Origin: Shimazuella kribbensis DSM 45090
GTDB lineage: Bacteria > Bacillota > Bacilli > Thermoactinomycetales > Thermoactinomycetaceae
Direction: 5' to 3'
Assembly (NCBI RefSeq): GCF_000428065.1
Contig: NZ_ATZF01000010.1
Span: 1-64,000, forward strand
Length of the DNA: 64,000 bases
Shown here: piece by piece, positions 36,003-44,973 of the stretch
Position numbering within the stretch: the stretch's first letter is position 1
How the letters are laid out: each line of letters starts with the position of its first letter
The notes under the pieces: generated by a model
Databases searched by the model: none
Seen by the model: only the letters and a program-made list of their open reading frames with translations
Told to the model about the DNA's origin: nothing
Position numbers and translations under genes: made by a program

Positions 36003-36347
36003 GTGAGTGACTATACACCAAAACCAACACCAAACTATATGTCATCGGATTGGGGTAGTAATCAAACGAAATTAGCAACTTTAAACATTGATCATATTGC
36101 CGATAAAGCAAAATTTGCAATCGAAATTTTAGAGGCATCTGTAAAAGCATTTGACTCTCTCGAAAAGGAAATTGTAGATGCTTCTCATGCTACGAATCCA
36201 ATCACTCGCGAAGGATTGCGTGCATTTTCATACCGTATTGATACCCAACAACAGCAATTGATTCAGGGTTTGCAACACTTGAAGCAGATGATGGATGATA
36301 TCGACAAGACAACAGACTCCATTCAAAAACAAAAAACGAATTGGTAA
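36003..36347 (+). CDS. Small helical protein, WXG100-like partner
   Basis: 114 aa, mostly helical, GTG start after AAGGGGAGG. An N-terminal Pro-rich stretch (MSDYTPKPTPNY) is followed by SSDWGS and two long helices with a Gln-rich hinge (IDTQQQQLIQGL). It resembles secreted or chaperone-like partners of type VII systems in length and helical hairpin form, but the canonical central WXG is not placed between the helices. It is cotranscribed with the gene before it and followed by a hairpin. Confidence 0.6.
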   Translation: MSDYTPKPTPNYMSSDWGSNQTKLATLNIDHIADKAKFAIEILEASVKAFDSLEKEIVDASHATNPITREGLRAFSYRIDTQQQQLIQGLQHLKQMMDDIDKTTDSIQKQKTNW

Positions 36348-36357
36348 TACTTTTATT

Positions 36358-36377
36358 GCTCAGGTCAAAACCTGAGC
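36358..36377 (+). terminator. Terminator-like hairpin
   Basis: GCTCAGGT/ACCTGAGC perfect stem with a CAAA loop, 10 bp after the stop at 36347. Confidence 0.7.
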
Positions 36378-36440
36378 TATTCTATTGTATTGGGGTTAAA
36401 ACCTCCTATTCATGGTGGGCAGGTCGAAAAAAGGCATAAT

Positions 36441-36472
36441 AAAAGCCTTGTCTTTCGAGAGACGAGGCTTTT
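36441..36472 (-). terminator. Terminator of the lipoprotein gene
   Basis: AAAAGCCTTGTCT/AGACGAGGCTTTT stem just after the lipoprotein stop on the minus strand; could act in both directions. Confidence 0.8.
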
Positions 36473-36477
36473 AGTTT

Positions 36478-37095
36478 TTACGGTTTCTCTAGTTCTTGTC
36501 CAGCTTTTTGAACAAGCTTTTCCCATTGACTATTAAAAGCATCAATAGAATTATTCATCTTCTGAAAAACATCATTGTATACCGTAATATCTTGATTTAA
36601 TTGGTCAAACTCAGCATCGGTAGGTATTTCACCCTTTTGCAACTTTTGAAAATATGATTTTTGCAGTTCACTCGATTTTTTCACTTCAGCAATATAAGCT
36701 AATTTGGCATCCAGCATCTTTCCAAAACTCTGAATGGTTTCATTCCCCAATTGTTTTATTTCTTTTGAAGGAATCTTCTCCATATATTTTTCCAAGGTTT
36801 TGAGATTCGCTTTTACTTGTTTGATCGTATTTTCAAAAGGTGGGATTAATTTCGTGTCAAGACGCTGAAAATCTGTAATCGCCTGAGCAATTTTCTTTTG
36901 ATCCGTAATATTTGGATCAACAGACAAAATTTTATCGATTTCAATTTGATTTTTCATCTGTGATTCAGCTTTATCTAGTTCTTTTTGTATTTGGTCAGAT
37001 AGAGAAGATGCAGTATACATGTTTTGAACCTCTGTACAACCAACTAACACCATAAAACAAAGTACAAAAACCGCAATTCCTATTCTTTTATTCAA
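36478..37095 (-). CDS. YkyA-like cell-wall-binding lipoprotein
   Basis: About 205 aa; hydrophobic signal peptide ending in the lipobox LVGC, then a long helical domain. Length, lipobox and helix-rich content fit the YkyA family of putative cell-wall-binding lipoproteins. I favour TTG at 37095, 6 bases after AGGAGA; the frame extends to an ATG at 37119. It is anchored outside the cell membrane. The role is not established. Confidence 0.65.
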   Translation of the reverse strand: MNKRIGIAVFVLCFMVLVGCTEVQNMYTASSLSDQIQKELDKAESQMKNQIEIDKILSVDPNITDQKKIAQAITDFQRLDTKLIPPFENTIKQVKANLKTLEKYMEKIPSKEIKQLGNETIQSFGKMLDAKLAYIAEVKKSSELQKSYFQKLQKGEIPTDAEFDQLNQDITVYNDVFQKMNNSIDAFNSQWEKLVQKAGQELEKP

Positions 37096-37119
37096 GTCCA
37101 TTCTCCTGATTCTAATCAT

Positions 37120-37421
37120 AGTTACCTACAGAATTTAAATTATATATAATTCCATTTTTGTTATCTAGATCAAAAGCATAAAAACATACCCATAATAAAA
37201 GAATTACATTGGAAATTTGATACTTATTAAGTTCAAGATATAATCTGAGCTTTTTATTTAAATATTAGAATAAAAATTTGATTTTGTTCCCTCAAAAAGC
37301 AATTTTCACTTCAACTTAATTCATCCCATTCTTATAGACTGGATACTACAGGTCAACATCCTCATTGACGATTAAACAAATATAATTATATTATTAAGAT
37401 AGTTGTTACAAACCACTCCTT
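37120..37421. other. AT-rich spacer before a GC-rich islet
   Basis: No ORF or clear repeat. It ends where composition changes sharply to GC-rich at about 37422. The promoter of the lipoprotein gene lies at its left end. Confidence 0.4.
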
Positions 37422-37435
37422 GAAAGGAAAATCAG

Positions 37436-38749
37436 GTGTTCCATTTCGGAATGCTCCAGGCAAATGCCCCGCTGATGTCCGTCGGCTCACAGCCGATTCG
37501 TCAGCAGGACCGGCAGAAGCAGTATGGCATCTGGACCATGTTCGGTACGTGGGCTCTGCTGTTCACCTACGCGATCAGCACCCACGGATTCGCGGATGTC
37601 GCATGGATCCTCTCCCATCTGTACGATGTGGAGGCGGTACGATCGCATGATTCGCTCATGCGCATGGCTCCGACGATCGCAGCAACGGTGGTACTGGTCC
37701 TCCCCGTGATCATTCTGTTCGTCATGCCGATCGTTCGGTGGCGCCACAGGATGAAGGGCGAGCACGCGAACACGAATCTGTTCGCAGCCGCCACTCCCAA
37801 GGAGCAGTTCAAGATCATCATGATCACGCTTCTGGGTGAAGAGATTCTCGCACGGCTCATCTTCTTGGGATTTGGTACACAGATTCCTGGGATGGATGGA
37901 TTCTTCGGATTCATCGTGCTCTTCGTGCTGGGTAACGGTGTTTGGGCCGTCATCCATCTCGGCAACATGAAGAGCAAGGAGGACCGGAAGTACATCATGG
38001 TTCTGCCTCAGTTCGCCGCCGGGTTCTTCTTCACCCTGATCTACCTGTCCTATGGGATCTTCGGCGCCCTGATGGCCCATGTCATCTACGACATGATCCT
38101 CTTCGCCGCTGACCGCAAGGATGTCTGGAACCTTGGCGAATTCCTGCTGATGATTTACCACCTCGTTGGTTTCGGTCTGGCTGCCTACGTGTTCTACGGC
38201 AAGGGCAACCAGTCCCTGATGGATATGAAGCACTGGTTCGATGAGAATGGTTCTGGAGGCTTCGCACTTCCCGGATGGACCTTCATTGACTACCTGTCGG
38301 TGACGATCATGCTCACCGCTGCTCTCACCCTTCTCATGGAACTTCTCCTGTTCGACCGTGAAGGTGGAGAGTCGAAGGAGGATGTGAAGGCTGATCTGAC
38401 CCGGATCTTCTTCTTCAACTGCGCGTGCTTCGTCATCGTTCCGTTCATGGAGCACTTCGCTCCTGGTAACACGAACAACGCACTGATCAAGGTGTTCGTC
38501 ATCGCGATCATCGGCTCGTTCGCCATCAAGTCTGCCAGTGGTTCTGGTGTGGCGCGAGTGTTCTGGGAGAGCATGCTGATTGCTCCGGTAGTCATCGGAT
38601 GCATGCTTGCCATGGAGGACTACATGGCGCCTGTGCTGATTCTCGTCTATGTGGGTTACCTTACGATCGACCGGGTAATCCGCTTCAAGGATACGGACGA
38701 GCTTCCGGCTTCCTCCAAGGAGGAGATTTCCGCGATCAGCGGAACGTAA
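37436..38749 (+). CDS. CPBP-family membrane metalloprotease, GC-rich islet
   Basis: 437-aa, about ten-TM protein with the CPBP (Abi) family motifs: GEEILAR with EE at 135-136 and Arg 140, WAVIHLGN with His 174, and AHVIYD with His 215 and Asp 219. Family members cleave prenylated proteins or act in bacteriocin immunity and self-protection. The GTG start follows GAAAGGA. Codons are strongly G/C-ending, unlike all neighbours, and resemble actinobacterial use, so recent transfer is likely. It is closed by its own strong hairpin. The target is unknown. Confidence 0.8.
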   Translation: MFHFGMLQANAPLMSVGSQPIRQQDRQKQYGIWTMFGTWALLFTYAISTHGFADVAWILSHLYDVEAVRSHDSLMRMAPTIAATVVLVLPVIILFVMPIVRWRHRMKGEHANTNLFAAATPKEQFKIIMITLLGEEILARLIFLGFGTQIPGMDGFFGFIVLFVLGNGVWAVIHLGNMKSKEDRKYIMVLPQFAAGFFFTLIYLSYGIFGALMAHVIYDMILFAADRKDVWNLGEFLLMIYHLVGFGLAAYVFYGKGNQSLMDMKHWFDENGSGGFALPGWTFIDYLSVTIMLTAALTLLMELLLFDREGGESKEDVKADLTRIFFFNCACFVIVPFMEHFAPGNTNNALIKVFVIAIIGSFAIKSASGSGVARVFWESMLIAPVVIGCMLAMEDYMAPVLILVYVGYLTIDRVIRFKDTDELPASSKEEISAISGT

Positions 38750-38754
38750 CACAA

Positions 38755-38814
38755 CCCCGCAGTGGTACGATGTCAGACTCCATGACATCGCCTCACTGCG
38801 GGGCACGTTTTTTT
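38755..38814 (+). terminator. Terminator of the CPBP gene
   Basis: 10-bp perfect outer stem CCCCGCAGTG/CACTGCGGGG with an inner GATGTCA/TGACATC stem, then seven T (38808-38814). Host AT-rich sequence resumes straight after. Confidence 0.9.
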
Positions 38815-39122
38815 AGGAGAACAAACATTCACCCCCATCTATTTGAATGAATTCAATGGATTCCTCCTCTTTCCCCATTCATATAATTTAAATATTCAAT
38901 GTATTTAAAACGCAGGATTCATTGTTTTACAAAAGCATTTCTATAATGGTAATTTCACCTAGAACCTAATCTTCCGCTCATCATTGATTGTTAAAATGGA
39001 CCACTTTCCTATTTTTTATTTAAAAATCAAAATAGAACAATATTATAAATCATTTTTTATTAGTATCCCATTTATTCTCTGATGAAAGCAACTAAAGTAT
39101 TTATTCCTTTGGAATATGAGTG
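38815..39122. other. AT-rich intergenic stretch
   Basis: No ORF with a ribosome binding site and no repeat recognised. It separates the GC-rich islet from arsR. Confidence 0.4.
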
Positions 39123-39473
39123 CTATATATCATGTGTCTTGCCTTTCTTTTCTGTTAAATAATATTCTGCAATGGATTCTTGATAAGTTCGAAGTGTGTT
39201 GGTGTTAATAGCATAAAAGTTCCTTTTGCCTTGTTTTGTTTCCTTTAGTAATTCTGCTTGTTTAAGCTCTTTCAGATGATAGGAAATTTTTGATTGAGGC
39301 ATGTTTAACGCATCTTGGATATCACAAACACATATTCCTCCGCTTTGGCAAGTATCGGAAGGGGAGATCGGTAATTGTTCATATCCTATTTTTACGAGAT
39401 TTAAGATGCGTAGACGGATTGGGTCACTTAAAGCATTGGAAATAATAGCGATTTTTTCCATGGTAAAAGGCAT
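39123..39473 (-). CDS. ArsR-family metalloregulator
   Basis: 116-aa winged-helix repressor that releases DNA on metal binding. The recognition helix lies in MPQSKISYHLKELKQAELL, and the upstream CQSGGICVCDIQD resembles the ECVCDL arsenite site of ArsR. GGAGGG precedes the ATG. The neighbouring peptide gene has ATCAA/TTGAT operators of the sort ArsR proteins use, so it may be a target. Metal is inferred as arsenite or antimonite. Confidence 0.82.
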   Translation of the reverse strand: MPFTMEKIAIISNALSDPIRLRILNLVKIGYEQLPISPSDTCQSGGICVCDIQDALNMPQSKISYHLKELKQAELLKETKQGKRNFYAINTNTLRTYQESIAEYYLTEKKGKTHDI

Positions 39474-39626
39474 CCATTTTCCCTCCTATCTGGTTTATTG
39501 TAACGAAGTAATAACGGATCATATTCTACAGTTTCCATCTTTTTTGTTTAAAAACACTTTTTGTTATCTGTACTACTCATAGTAATAGAATGATCCTACA
39601 AGAACTCTAATCCCTTTTAAATGAAA

Positions 39627-39650
39627 AAAAGACAAATTTGTCTTTTGGTT
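39627..39650 (-). terminator. Terminator of the peptide unit
   Basis: AAAAGACAAATTTGTCTTTT perfect palindrome with a following T-run on the minus strand. Confidence 0.75.
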
Positions 39651-39694
39651 GATTTTATGTATTTGTATTAAAAAACATCGTAAAACCAGTCAAT

Positions 39695-39736
39695 CTAAGG
39701 TCCAGTAAATAGTATAACATAAATGATGAGTATCAT
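39695..39736 (-). CDS. 13-codon hydrophobic ORF
   Basis: ATG with AAGGAGTGA spaced 5 bases before it, encoding MILIIYVILFTGP and a stop, 15 bp after the cysteine peptide gene and before its terminator. It is purely hydrophobic and could be a signalling or membrane peptide, or a chance ORF. Confidence 0.35.
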   Translation of the reverse strand: MILIIYVILFTGP

Positions 39737-39751
39737 TCTTGTCACTCCTTA

Positions 39752-39928
39752 TCATGTGCTAAAGGAATTGGTACCACAAGCCTGTTGTGGACAAACATGT
39801 TGTTTTCGACGCTGAATGAGAGTAGCAAACCAATTACCTTTTGGTGATGAAGTTCGATGATGAAGTTCTTCTGTAGTACTACGTTGACTGATTTTTACCA
39901 TTTGTTGGAATTCATAATAGCTTTGCAT
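39752..39928 (-). CDS. Small Cys-containing peptide
   Basis: 58 aa starting MQSYYEFQQM with a basic middle and a tail RKQHVCPQQACGTNSFST. The two Cys are five residues apart. I do not recognise a family. Short length, a basic linker and a Cys/Ser/Thr-rich end resemble RiPP precursors, but no modification enzyme is adjacent; alternatively the Cys pair binds metal, as an arsR gene is next door. The start is ATG at 39928. It has a promoter with a double operator, so it is tightly regulated. Confidence 0.6.
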   Translation of the reverse strand: MQSYYEFQQMVKISQRSTTEELHHRTSSPKGNWFATLIQRRKQHVCPQQACGTNSFST

Positions 39929-39961
39929 TTCCTTCACCTCATATCAACTTTTCTTGATTTG

Positions 39962-40015
39962 ATTATATATCAAAAAAAATTGATAGGTCAATACATATAT
40001 CAAATTTTTTTGATG
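39962..40015 (-). promoter_or_regulatory. Promoter with paired palindromic operators
   Basis: Minus-strand -35 TTGACC (39986-39991) and -10 TATAAT (39962-39967) with an 18-bp spacer that is exactly the palindrome TATCAA-N6-TTGATA (39968-39985). A second copy, TATCAA-N6-TTGATG, lies at 39998-40015, 30 bp away centre to centre. Steric repression by a dimeric regulator is likely. Confidence 0.7.
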
Positions 40016-40057
40016 TTTTTTAATCCATAAATAAACTACTTTTTGAATCCCACAAAC

Positions 40058-40083
40058 AAAAAAGCTCAGTTTCCACTGAGCTA
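40058..40083 (-). terminator. fadD terminator
   Basis: AGCTCAGT/ACTGAGCT stem overlapping the fadD stop, followed by T-run on the minus strand. Confidence 0.85.
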
Positions 40084-41751
40084 ATTTTTATTCGTATTTT
40101 TCCCTTCCTCTTGCAACACTCTTCTTAAAATCTTGCCTATCGCTGACTTTGGTAATTCATCTCGAAACTCATAAAGACGAGGTACTTTAAAGCTTGCTAG
40201 ATTTTCCCGACAATGTTTATCAAGCTCAGAAGAAGTAACCGACATACCTTTTTTGAGTACGATATAAGCTTTAGTCGTCTCTCCTCGGTACGCATCTGGT
40301 ACACCAATCACCACAACTTCATCAATAGCAGGATGTTCATACAATACTTCTTCGACTTCTCTGGGGTAAATATTAAACCCACCTGCAATGATCAAATCTT
40401 TGCGGCGATCGACAATATAGAAATAGCCTTCCTCATCCATCTTCGCCATATCTCCAGTAGCCAACCAACCATCTTTGATCACTTTGGCAGTTTCTTCTGG
40501 ACGATTCCAATATCCTCTCATCACTTGCGGACCACGTATATGAAGCTCTCCGATCAATCCAGGTGCTAGTTCTTCCCCTGTTTCCATTGATACGATTTTA
40601 CATTCCGTATCAGGCCATGGTAACCCAATCGTTGAACTTTTTTTCCGATCCCAGATCAAGTTCGCATGAGTAACAGGAGATGTTTCCGTTAGCCCATATC
40701 CTTCCACCAAGCGACCGCCTGTGAGTTTTTCAAATTTATCTTGGATCTCGACAGGCAATGGAGCAGAACCGCTAATACAAGCATCAATGGAGTGAAGGGC
40801 AAATCGATGAATTCGGGGATGATTGATAAGCGATACATACATAGTAGGAGCACCTGGAAAAATAGTAGGTTTTTCTTTGACGATTGTTTTGAGGATTTGA
40901 TCACGATCAAATTTCGGAAGCAAAATCATCGTTGCTCCTAGTTTAAGTGCTAAGTTCATTACTACTGTCATTCCATATACATGAAAAAAAGGAAGAGCTC
41001 CGAGAATTTTTTCTTGTCCTTCTCGTGTTTTATACATCCAAGCTGCGGATTGATAGGCATTCACAATGAGATTCCGATGTGTAAGCATGGTACCTTTTGC
41101 TAAACCAGTTGTTCCACCTGTGTATTGCAGCAAAGCCAAATCATCAGCATTCTTAACTTCTTGTATTGGAATAGCGACAGGAATAAGATGCATCAAATTT
41201 GGAAAGAGGAATACATGGTCTTCACGAGGAATTTTGGGTATTTTTTTTTGGGTCAAAGGATAGAGCACTTTTTTGCGTAGTGGGAGGTATTGTGCAACAC
41301 TTGTCACAACAATATGCTGTATATTCGTATGTGATTTGACTTTTTCCACTTTTTCAAATTGAATATCCAAACAAACTATCGTACTTGCACCCGAATCAGT
41401 TAACAAATGAGTCAATTCTCTGTTGGAGTACATAGGATTTACTTGTACAACAATAGCACCGAGGAACAAACTGGCGTAGTACGCTATTACGGCCTGTGGA
41501 ATGTTAGGTAACATGATAGCAATGCGATCATCAGCCTTTACCCCAATTTGTCTCAATGCTGCTGCAAAACGATATGTTTCCTCCAATAAAAAAGAATAAG
41601 AAAGCTTCTTACCTAAAAAATGTATGGCTTCTCGCTCCGGATACTGTTTTACTGCATCAGTAAGCAATGCTGTAAGTGGTACATCTGGATAAGTTAATGT
41701 TTTTGGGATTTGAGGTGGGTATTGTTTTAGCCATGGTTTTGACAGTGTCAT
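40081..41751 (-). CDS. fadD: Long-chain fatty acid--CoA ligase
   Basis: Activates fatty acids to acyl-CoA using ATP, feeding beta-oxidation. AMP-binding motifs in order: LQYTGGTTGLAKGTMLTHRN near residue 210, GYGLTETSPVTH, GWLATGDMAKMDEEGY and DRRKDLIIAGGFNIYPREVEEVL, with the catalytic Lys in KSAIGKILRR near the end. The 556 aa length is standard. AGGAGG precedes the ATG. In Bacillus this gene heads the fadR operon; here it is separate but probably under the same regulator. Confidence 0.93.
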   Translation of the reverse strand: MTLSKPWLKQYPPQIPKTLTYPDVPLTALLTDAVKQYPEREAIHFLGKKLSYSFLLEETYRFAAALRQIGVKADDRIAIMLPNIPQAVIAYYASLFLGAIVVQVNPMYSNRELTHLLTDSGASTIVCLDIQFEKVEKVKSHTNIQHIVVTSVAQYLPLRKKVLYPLTQKKIPKIPREDHVFLFPNLMHLIPVAIPIQEVKNADDLALLQYTGGTTGLAKGTMLTHRNLIVNAYQSAAWMYKTREGQEKILGALPFFHVYGMTVVMNLALKLGATMILLPKFDRDQILKTIVKEKPTIFPGAPTMYVSLINHPRIHRFALHSIDACISGSAPLPVEIQDKFEKLTGGRLVEGYGLTETSPVTHANLIWDRKKSSTIGLPWPDTECKIVSMETGEELAPGLIGELHIRGPQVMRGYWNRPEETAKVIKDGWLATGDMAKMDEEGYFYIVDRRKDLIIAGGFNIYPREVEEVLYEHPAIDEVVVIGVPDAYRGETTKAYIVLKKGMSVTSSELDKHCRENLASFKVPRLYEFRDELPKSAIGKILRRVLQEEGKNTNKN

Positions 41752-41870
41752 CCAGGCTCCCTCCTAAGGTGAATAAAATCACCACACAAATTAATAACTA
41801 CTATCTTTATTGTATCCAACTATACCTAAAGTTTGCATCTTTTCTTTTTGACTTTTCACGCATTTTGTGC

Positions 41871-43139
41871 CTATTTTTTATTCTTTACGTTTTCTCTCCA
41901 TATTTGATCAAGTAAGATGACAATCCCTACACCCACCAACAAGCCATTTCCAAAAATATATTGAATAATAGACGGGAATTTTTGGAATACCGGAAGAGGC
42001 AAGAACATCACCCCGATCCCCAATGATACAGATAAACTAAAAATCGTGATCCTTCTATCATCTAGTGTGGATTGAATCAATGTACGAATCCCGATTGCTA
42101 ACATTTGAGCAAAGGAGGGCAAAATAGCTGCATAAGCAATTTGACTTGGTAACTGAGATAAAAAAGACATAACTGGTGGAAAACAGGATAAAACAATCAA
42201 AGCGATACATGCGACTTTTAATACATTTGTTTTGGTTTGGTTGGTGATCTTGACAAATCCAGCAGAAACAGTAAGGGAAACCATGCCAATAGTGGAGAAA
42301 ATAGCTGAGATGATATGAGAGATACCACCTACCCAACCCGATTGATTTAATTTTTTCTTATCTGCTTTTTGCTCTTCTGGCACTACCTGATTGACTGCGG
42401 TAATACTTGCGACTGTATTAGACAACAGCACGATACCTATGAGTATCCCAGATATAATGCCACCCGCATCAAAGCGTGGTATACCCCAAGCAAAAACATG
42501 CGGTGCAGAAAAAAATGCATCGACATGCATGCTAGGACTATGTAAACCGATCCATAAAAAACAAATCCATCCAAGCCCAATTCCGATGAGTACATTATAA
42601 GTTTTCATCCACCCTTTTCCCCACATGGATAGTGCAAATACCAATACAAAGATAAAAACGGCTACTAGAGCTTCTTTTAGTGGAAAATAAGTGATATCAG
42701 ATTGAATTCCCAACATCCCTTTGAGAAATACACCACTGAGCTGCAAAGATAATAAAACCAAGAATGTACTTGTCACCAAAGAAGTAAAAACGACCAACAT
42801 TTTACTAAGCAGTCCTGTTAAACCAAAAATCACCATCACGATTCCTGCAACAATCAACATACCAATAAGTGAATTTAAAGTTGCTTTCGTAGCAGCGATC
42901 TGTCCCATAACAACAAATATACCAAGCCATATGCCTGCTGGACCGTCTATCAGAGGCAGACGATGGCCAAATGCTACTTGTAGAAACGTACTAATCCCAA
43001 TGACAAAAAACGAGCGTTGGATGAATTCCGCTACTTCCACTGGCGATAAATGATACAATTGTCCAACAACAATGGGTACAGCAAGTCCATTTGCAATGAG
43101 AAAGATAAACCATTGTAAGGATCGTAAAGAATAACCCAT
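41871..43139 (-). CDS. Nucleobase:cation symporter-2 family permease
   Basis: 422-aa protein with about 12-14 hydrophobic segments of the UraA/PbuX (xanthine-uracil permease) family. LPLIDGPAGIWLGIF and the conserved SNTVASITAVNQVVPEE region fit the substrate-binding half-helices. GGAGG precedes the ATG. It probably takes up purines or uracil; which one cannot be told. Monocistronic between fadD and the divergent methyltransferase. Confidence 0.82.
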   Translation of the reverse strand: MGYSLRSLQWFIFLIANGLAVPIVVGQLYHLSPVEVAEFIQRSFFVIGISTFLQVAFGHRLPLIDGPAGIWLGIFVVMGQIAATKATLNSLIGMLIVAGIVMVIFGLTGLLSKMLVVFTSLVTSTFLVLLSLQLSGVFLKGMLGIQSDITYFPLKEALVAVFIFVLVFALSMWGKGWMKTYNVLIGIGLGWICFLWIGLHSPSMHVDAFFSAPHVFAWGIPRFDAGGIISGILIGIVLLSNTVASITAVNQVVPEEQKADKKKLNQSGWVGGISHIISAIFSTIGMVSLTVSAGFVKITNQTKTNVLKVACIALIVLSCFPPVMSFLSQLPSQIAYAAILPSFAQMLAIGIRTLIQSTLDDRRITIFSLSVSLGIGVMFLPLPVFQKFPSIIQYIFGNGLLVGVGIVILLDQIWRENVKNKK

Positions 43140-43214
43140 TTCGTAACCTCCGATTTTTCTAGTAATATATATTTGGTAAATGAAAATGATTTTTACTTAT
43201 AGGAGATATATGAG

Positions 43215-44591
43215 ATGAATAAGTTGCCTGAAGATTTCATAGTACAAATGAAAGCAGAGCTACAATCAAACTTTCCTGCCTTTCTCGCTTCCTACGACAA
43301 AGAAGCGGTGAAGAGCCTTCGAACCAATATAATGAAAGTTTCACCCAAAACGCTGCAAAACATGATGCCTTTCTCACTGGAAGTTATCCCTTGGTGTTCA
43401 GATGGATATTATTTCCCATTACATACTCGCCCAGGAAAACACGTTTATCATGCAGCAGGTCTTTATTATATCCAAGAAGCAAGTGCGATGGCTCCTGTCG
43501 AAGCACTTGAACCGCAACCTGGCGAAAAAGTGCTGGACTTATGTGCAGCTCCAGGGGGGAAAACTACCCAAATCGCTGCAAAAATGAATGGAGAAGGGCT
43601 TTTGGTAGCAAATGAAGTGGATAACAAACGGTGTAAAGTACTTATCCAAAATTTAGAACGCTTTGGTGTAACAAATGCGGTAGTGTTAAACGAACAACCA
43701 CATCGTTTTAGCGATCGCTTTTCTGCATTTTTTGATCGTATCTTGGTAGATGCACCATGTTCTGGCGAAGGTATGTTCCGAAAAGACGCTGAAGCATGTG
43801 AACATTGGAGCATAAAAAACAGTGAAAAATGCGCCGAACTTCAACAGTACATCTTGATCGAAGCAGCCAAAATGTTAAAACCTGGTGGTCGTCTTGTGTA
43901 CTCTACCTGCACTTTTAATCAACGAGAAAATGAATCTACATTGGAACAATTTCTCCAATCCTTTCCTGATTTCCATCTTGTAAATGTCCCTAATCAGGAA
44001 CATTTCCAGCCTGGACTAACTCCTTCAACCGTCCAATCTGCTCGTTTGTGGCCTCATCTACTTCATGGTGAAGGGCATTTCGTCGCTGTTTTGCAAAAAA
44101 AGGAAGCATCCTCAGAAGAAATAGGAAAAACAAAAAAAGCAAAAAAACAGCCCCGTATTCCGAAACAAATTGCGGCAGCTCTGGATACTTTTATGAAAGA
44201 TACTTTCCTAGAACCTATTTCATTTGCTGGACATCTGATTCTTTATGGTGACCATTTATATGAAACTCCTCTTGGAATCCCATCTTTGGATCAATGTAAA
44301 GTAGCTCAGCCAGGAAGATATCTGGGAGAGATTCGTAAAGGTCGATTTTTGCCATCCCATGCATGGGCAATGACACTTTCACCTCGTAATCTCAAGCATG
44401 TACAAGCTTATACAAGTGCGGAACCAGAACTTTATAAATTTCTACAGGGTGAAACTGTATCAACTTCTCATCAAGCATGGACGTTGGTAACTGTTGACGG
44501 ATATGCCCTTGGTTGGGGAAAAGGAGCTGGCGGAATCTTAAAAAATCATTACCCAAAATGGTTACGTTTTGTTTATGACCAACCAAAATAA
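43215..44591 (+). CDS. RsmF-like rRNA (cytosine-C5) methyltransferase
   Basis: 458-aa RNA m5C methyltransferase. SAM site DLCAAPGGKTTQIAA, then DRILVDAPCSGEGMFRKD with the conserved PC motif Cys, and the catalytic Cys in LVYSTCTFNQRENE. A C-terminal RsmF-type PUA-like domain follows a Lys-rich linker. GGAGA precedes the ATG. The closest match by domain order is RsmF/YebU, which modifies 16S rRNA; target inferred. Confidence 0.88.
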   Translation: MNKLPEDFIVQMKAELQSNFPAFLASYDKEAVKSLRTNIMKVSPKTLQNMMPFSLEVIPWCSDGYYFPLHTRPGKHVYHAAGLYYIQEASAMAPVEALEPQPGEKVLDLCAAPGGKTTQIAAKMNGEGLLVANEVDNKRCKVLIQNLERFGVTNAVVLNEQPHRFSDRFSAFFDRILVDAPCSGEGMFRKDAEACEHWSIKNSEKCAELQQYILIEAAKMLKPGGRLVYSTCTFNQRENESTLEQFLQSFPDFHLVNVPNQEHFQPGLTPSTVQSARLWPHLLHGEGHFVAVLQKKEASSEEIGKTKKAKKQPRIPKQIAAALDTFMKDTFLEPISFAGHLILYGDHLYETPLGIPSLDQCKVAQPGRYLGEIRKGRFLPSHAWAMTLSPRNLKHVQAYTSAEPELYKFLQGETVSTSHQAWTLVTVDGYALGWGKGAGGILKNHYPKWLRFVYDQPK

Positions 44592-44677
44592 TGTTCATCT
44601 ACCCAAGCTTTTTTACATATATTGCTAAGGCATATAGAACTTATGTAGATAAAAAAGCAATAAGGGAAAATAATAAC

Positions 44678-44851
44678 ATGACGTTAAAAGAACCAGCAAG
44701 CCATAAGTATTGGATAGCACTTGGTATGATTCAACCCGAATGGATTTATATGAGCCACTTTTTAGAAGAGGAAGAAGCGATAGAAGATTTATCACCTATT
44801 CCTCCCCCTACAGAAGTAAAGATTATCTTTCATCCTAGAATGGATTCATAA
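44678..44851 (+). CDS. Small hypothetical protein
   Basis: 57 aa starting MTLKEPASHKYW, acidic middle (LEEEEAIEDL) and a Pro-rich turn. I do not recognise it. AAGGGA lies a little far upstream; an upstream in-frame ATG at 44591 overlaps the methyltransferase stop but adds a poor N-terminus. It is followed by a good terminator, supporting a real transcript end. Confidence 0.5.
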   Translation: MTLKEPASHKYWIALGMIQPEWIYMSHFLEEEEAIEDLSPIPPPTEVKIIFHPRMDS

Positions 44852-44879
44852 AAGCATTGCCATTGTGGTGATGCTTTTT
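44851..44879 (+). terminator. Terminator
   Basis: AAAGCAT/ATGCTTT stem with inner CCA/TGG pairing and T-run, at the stop of the small protein. Confidence 0.8.
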
Positions 44880-44973
44880 CCTATAATTATGTTAACAAAA
44901 CGTAAACTCATCTCCTTTTGTAAAGATTGTTATACTATCTATATACGAATTACGAAAATGAAAGAGGATAAAC

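Noticed and set aside
37487-38806. Long minus-strand frame opposite the CPBP gene
   Set aside because: Shadow of a GC-rich gene; His/Glu-rich low-complexity product, no ribosome binding site.
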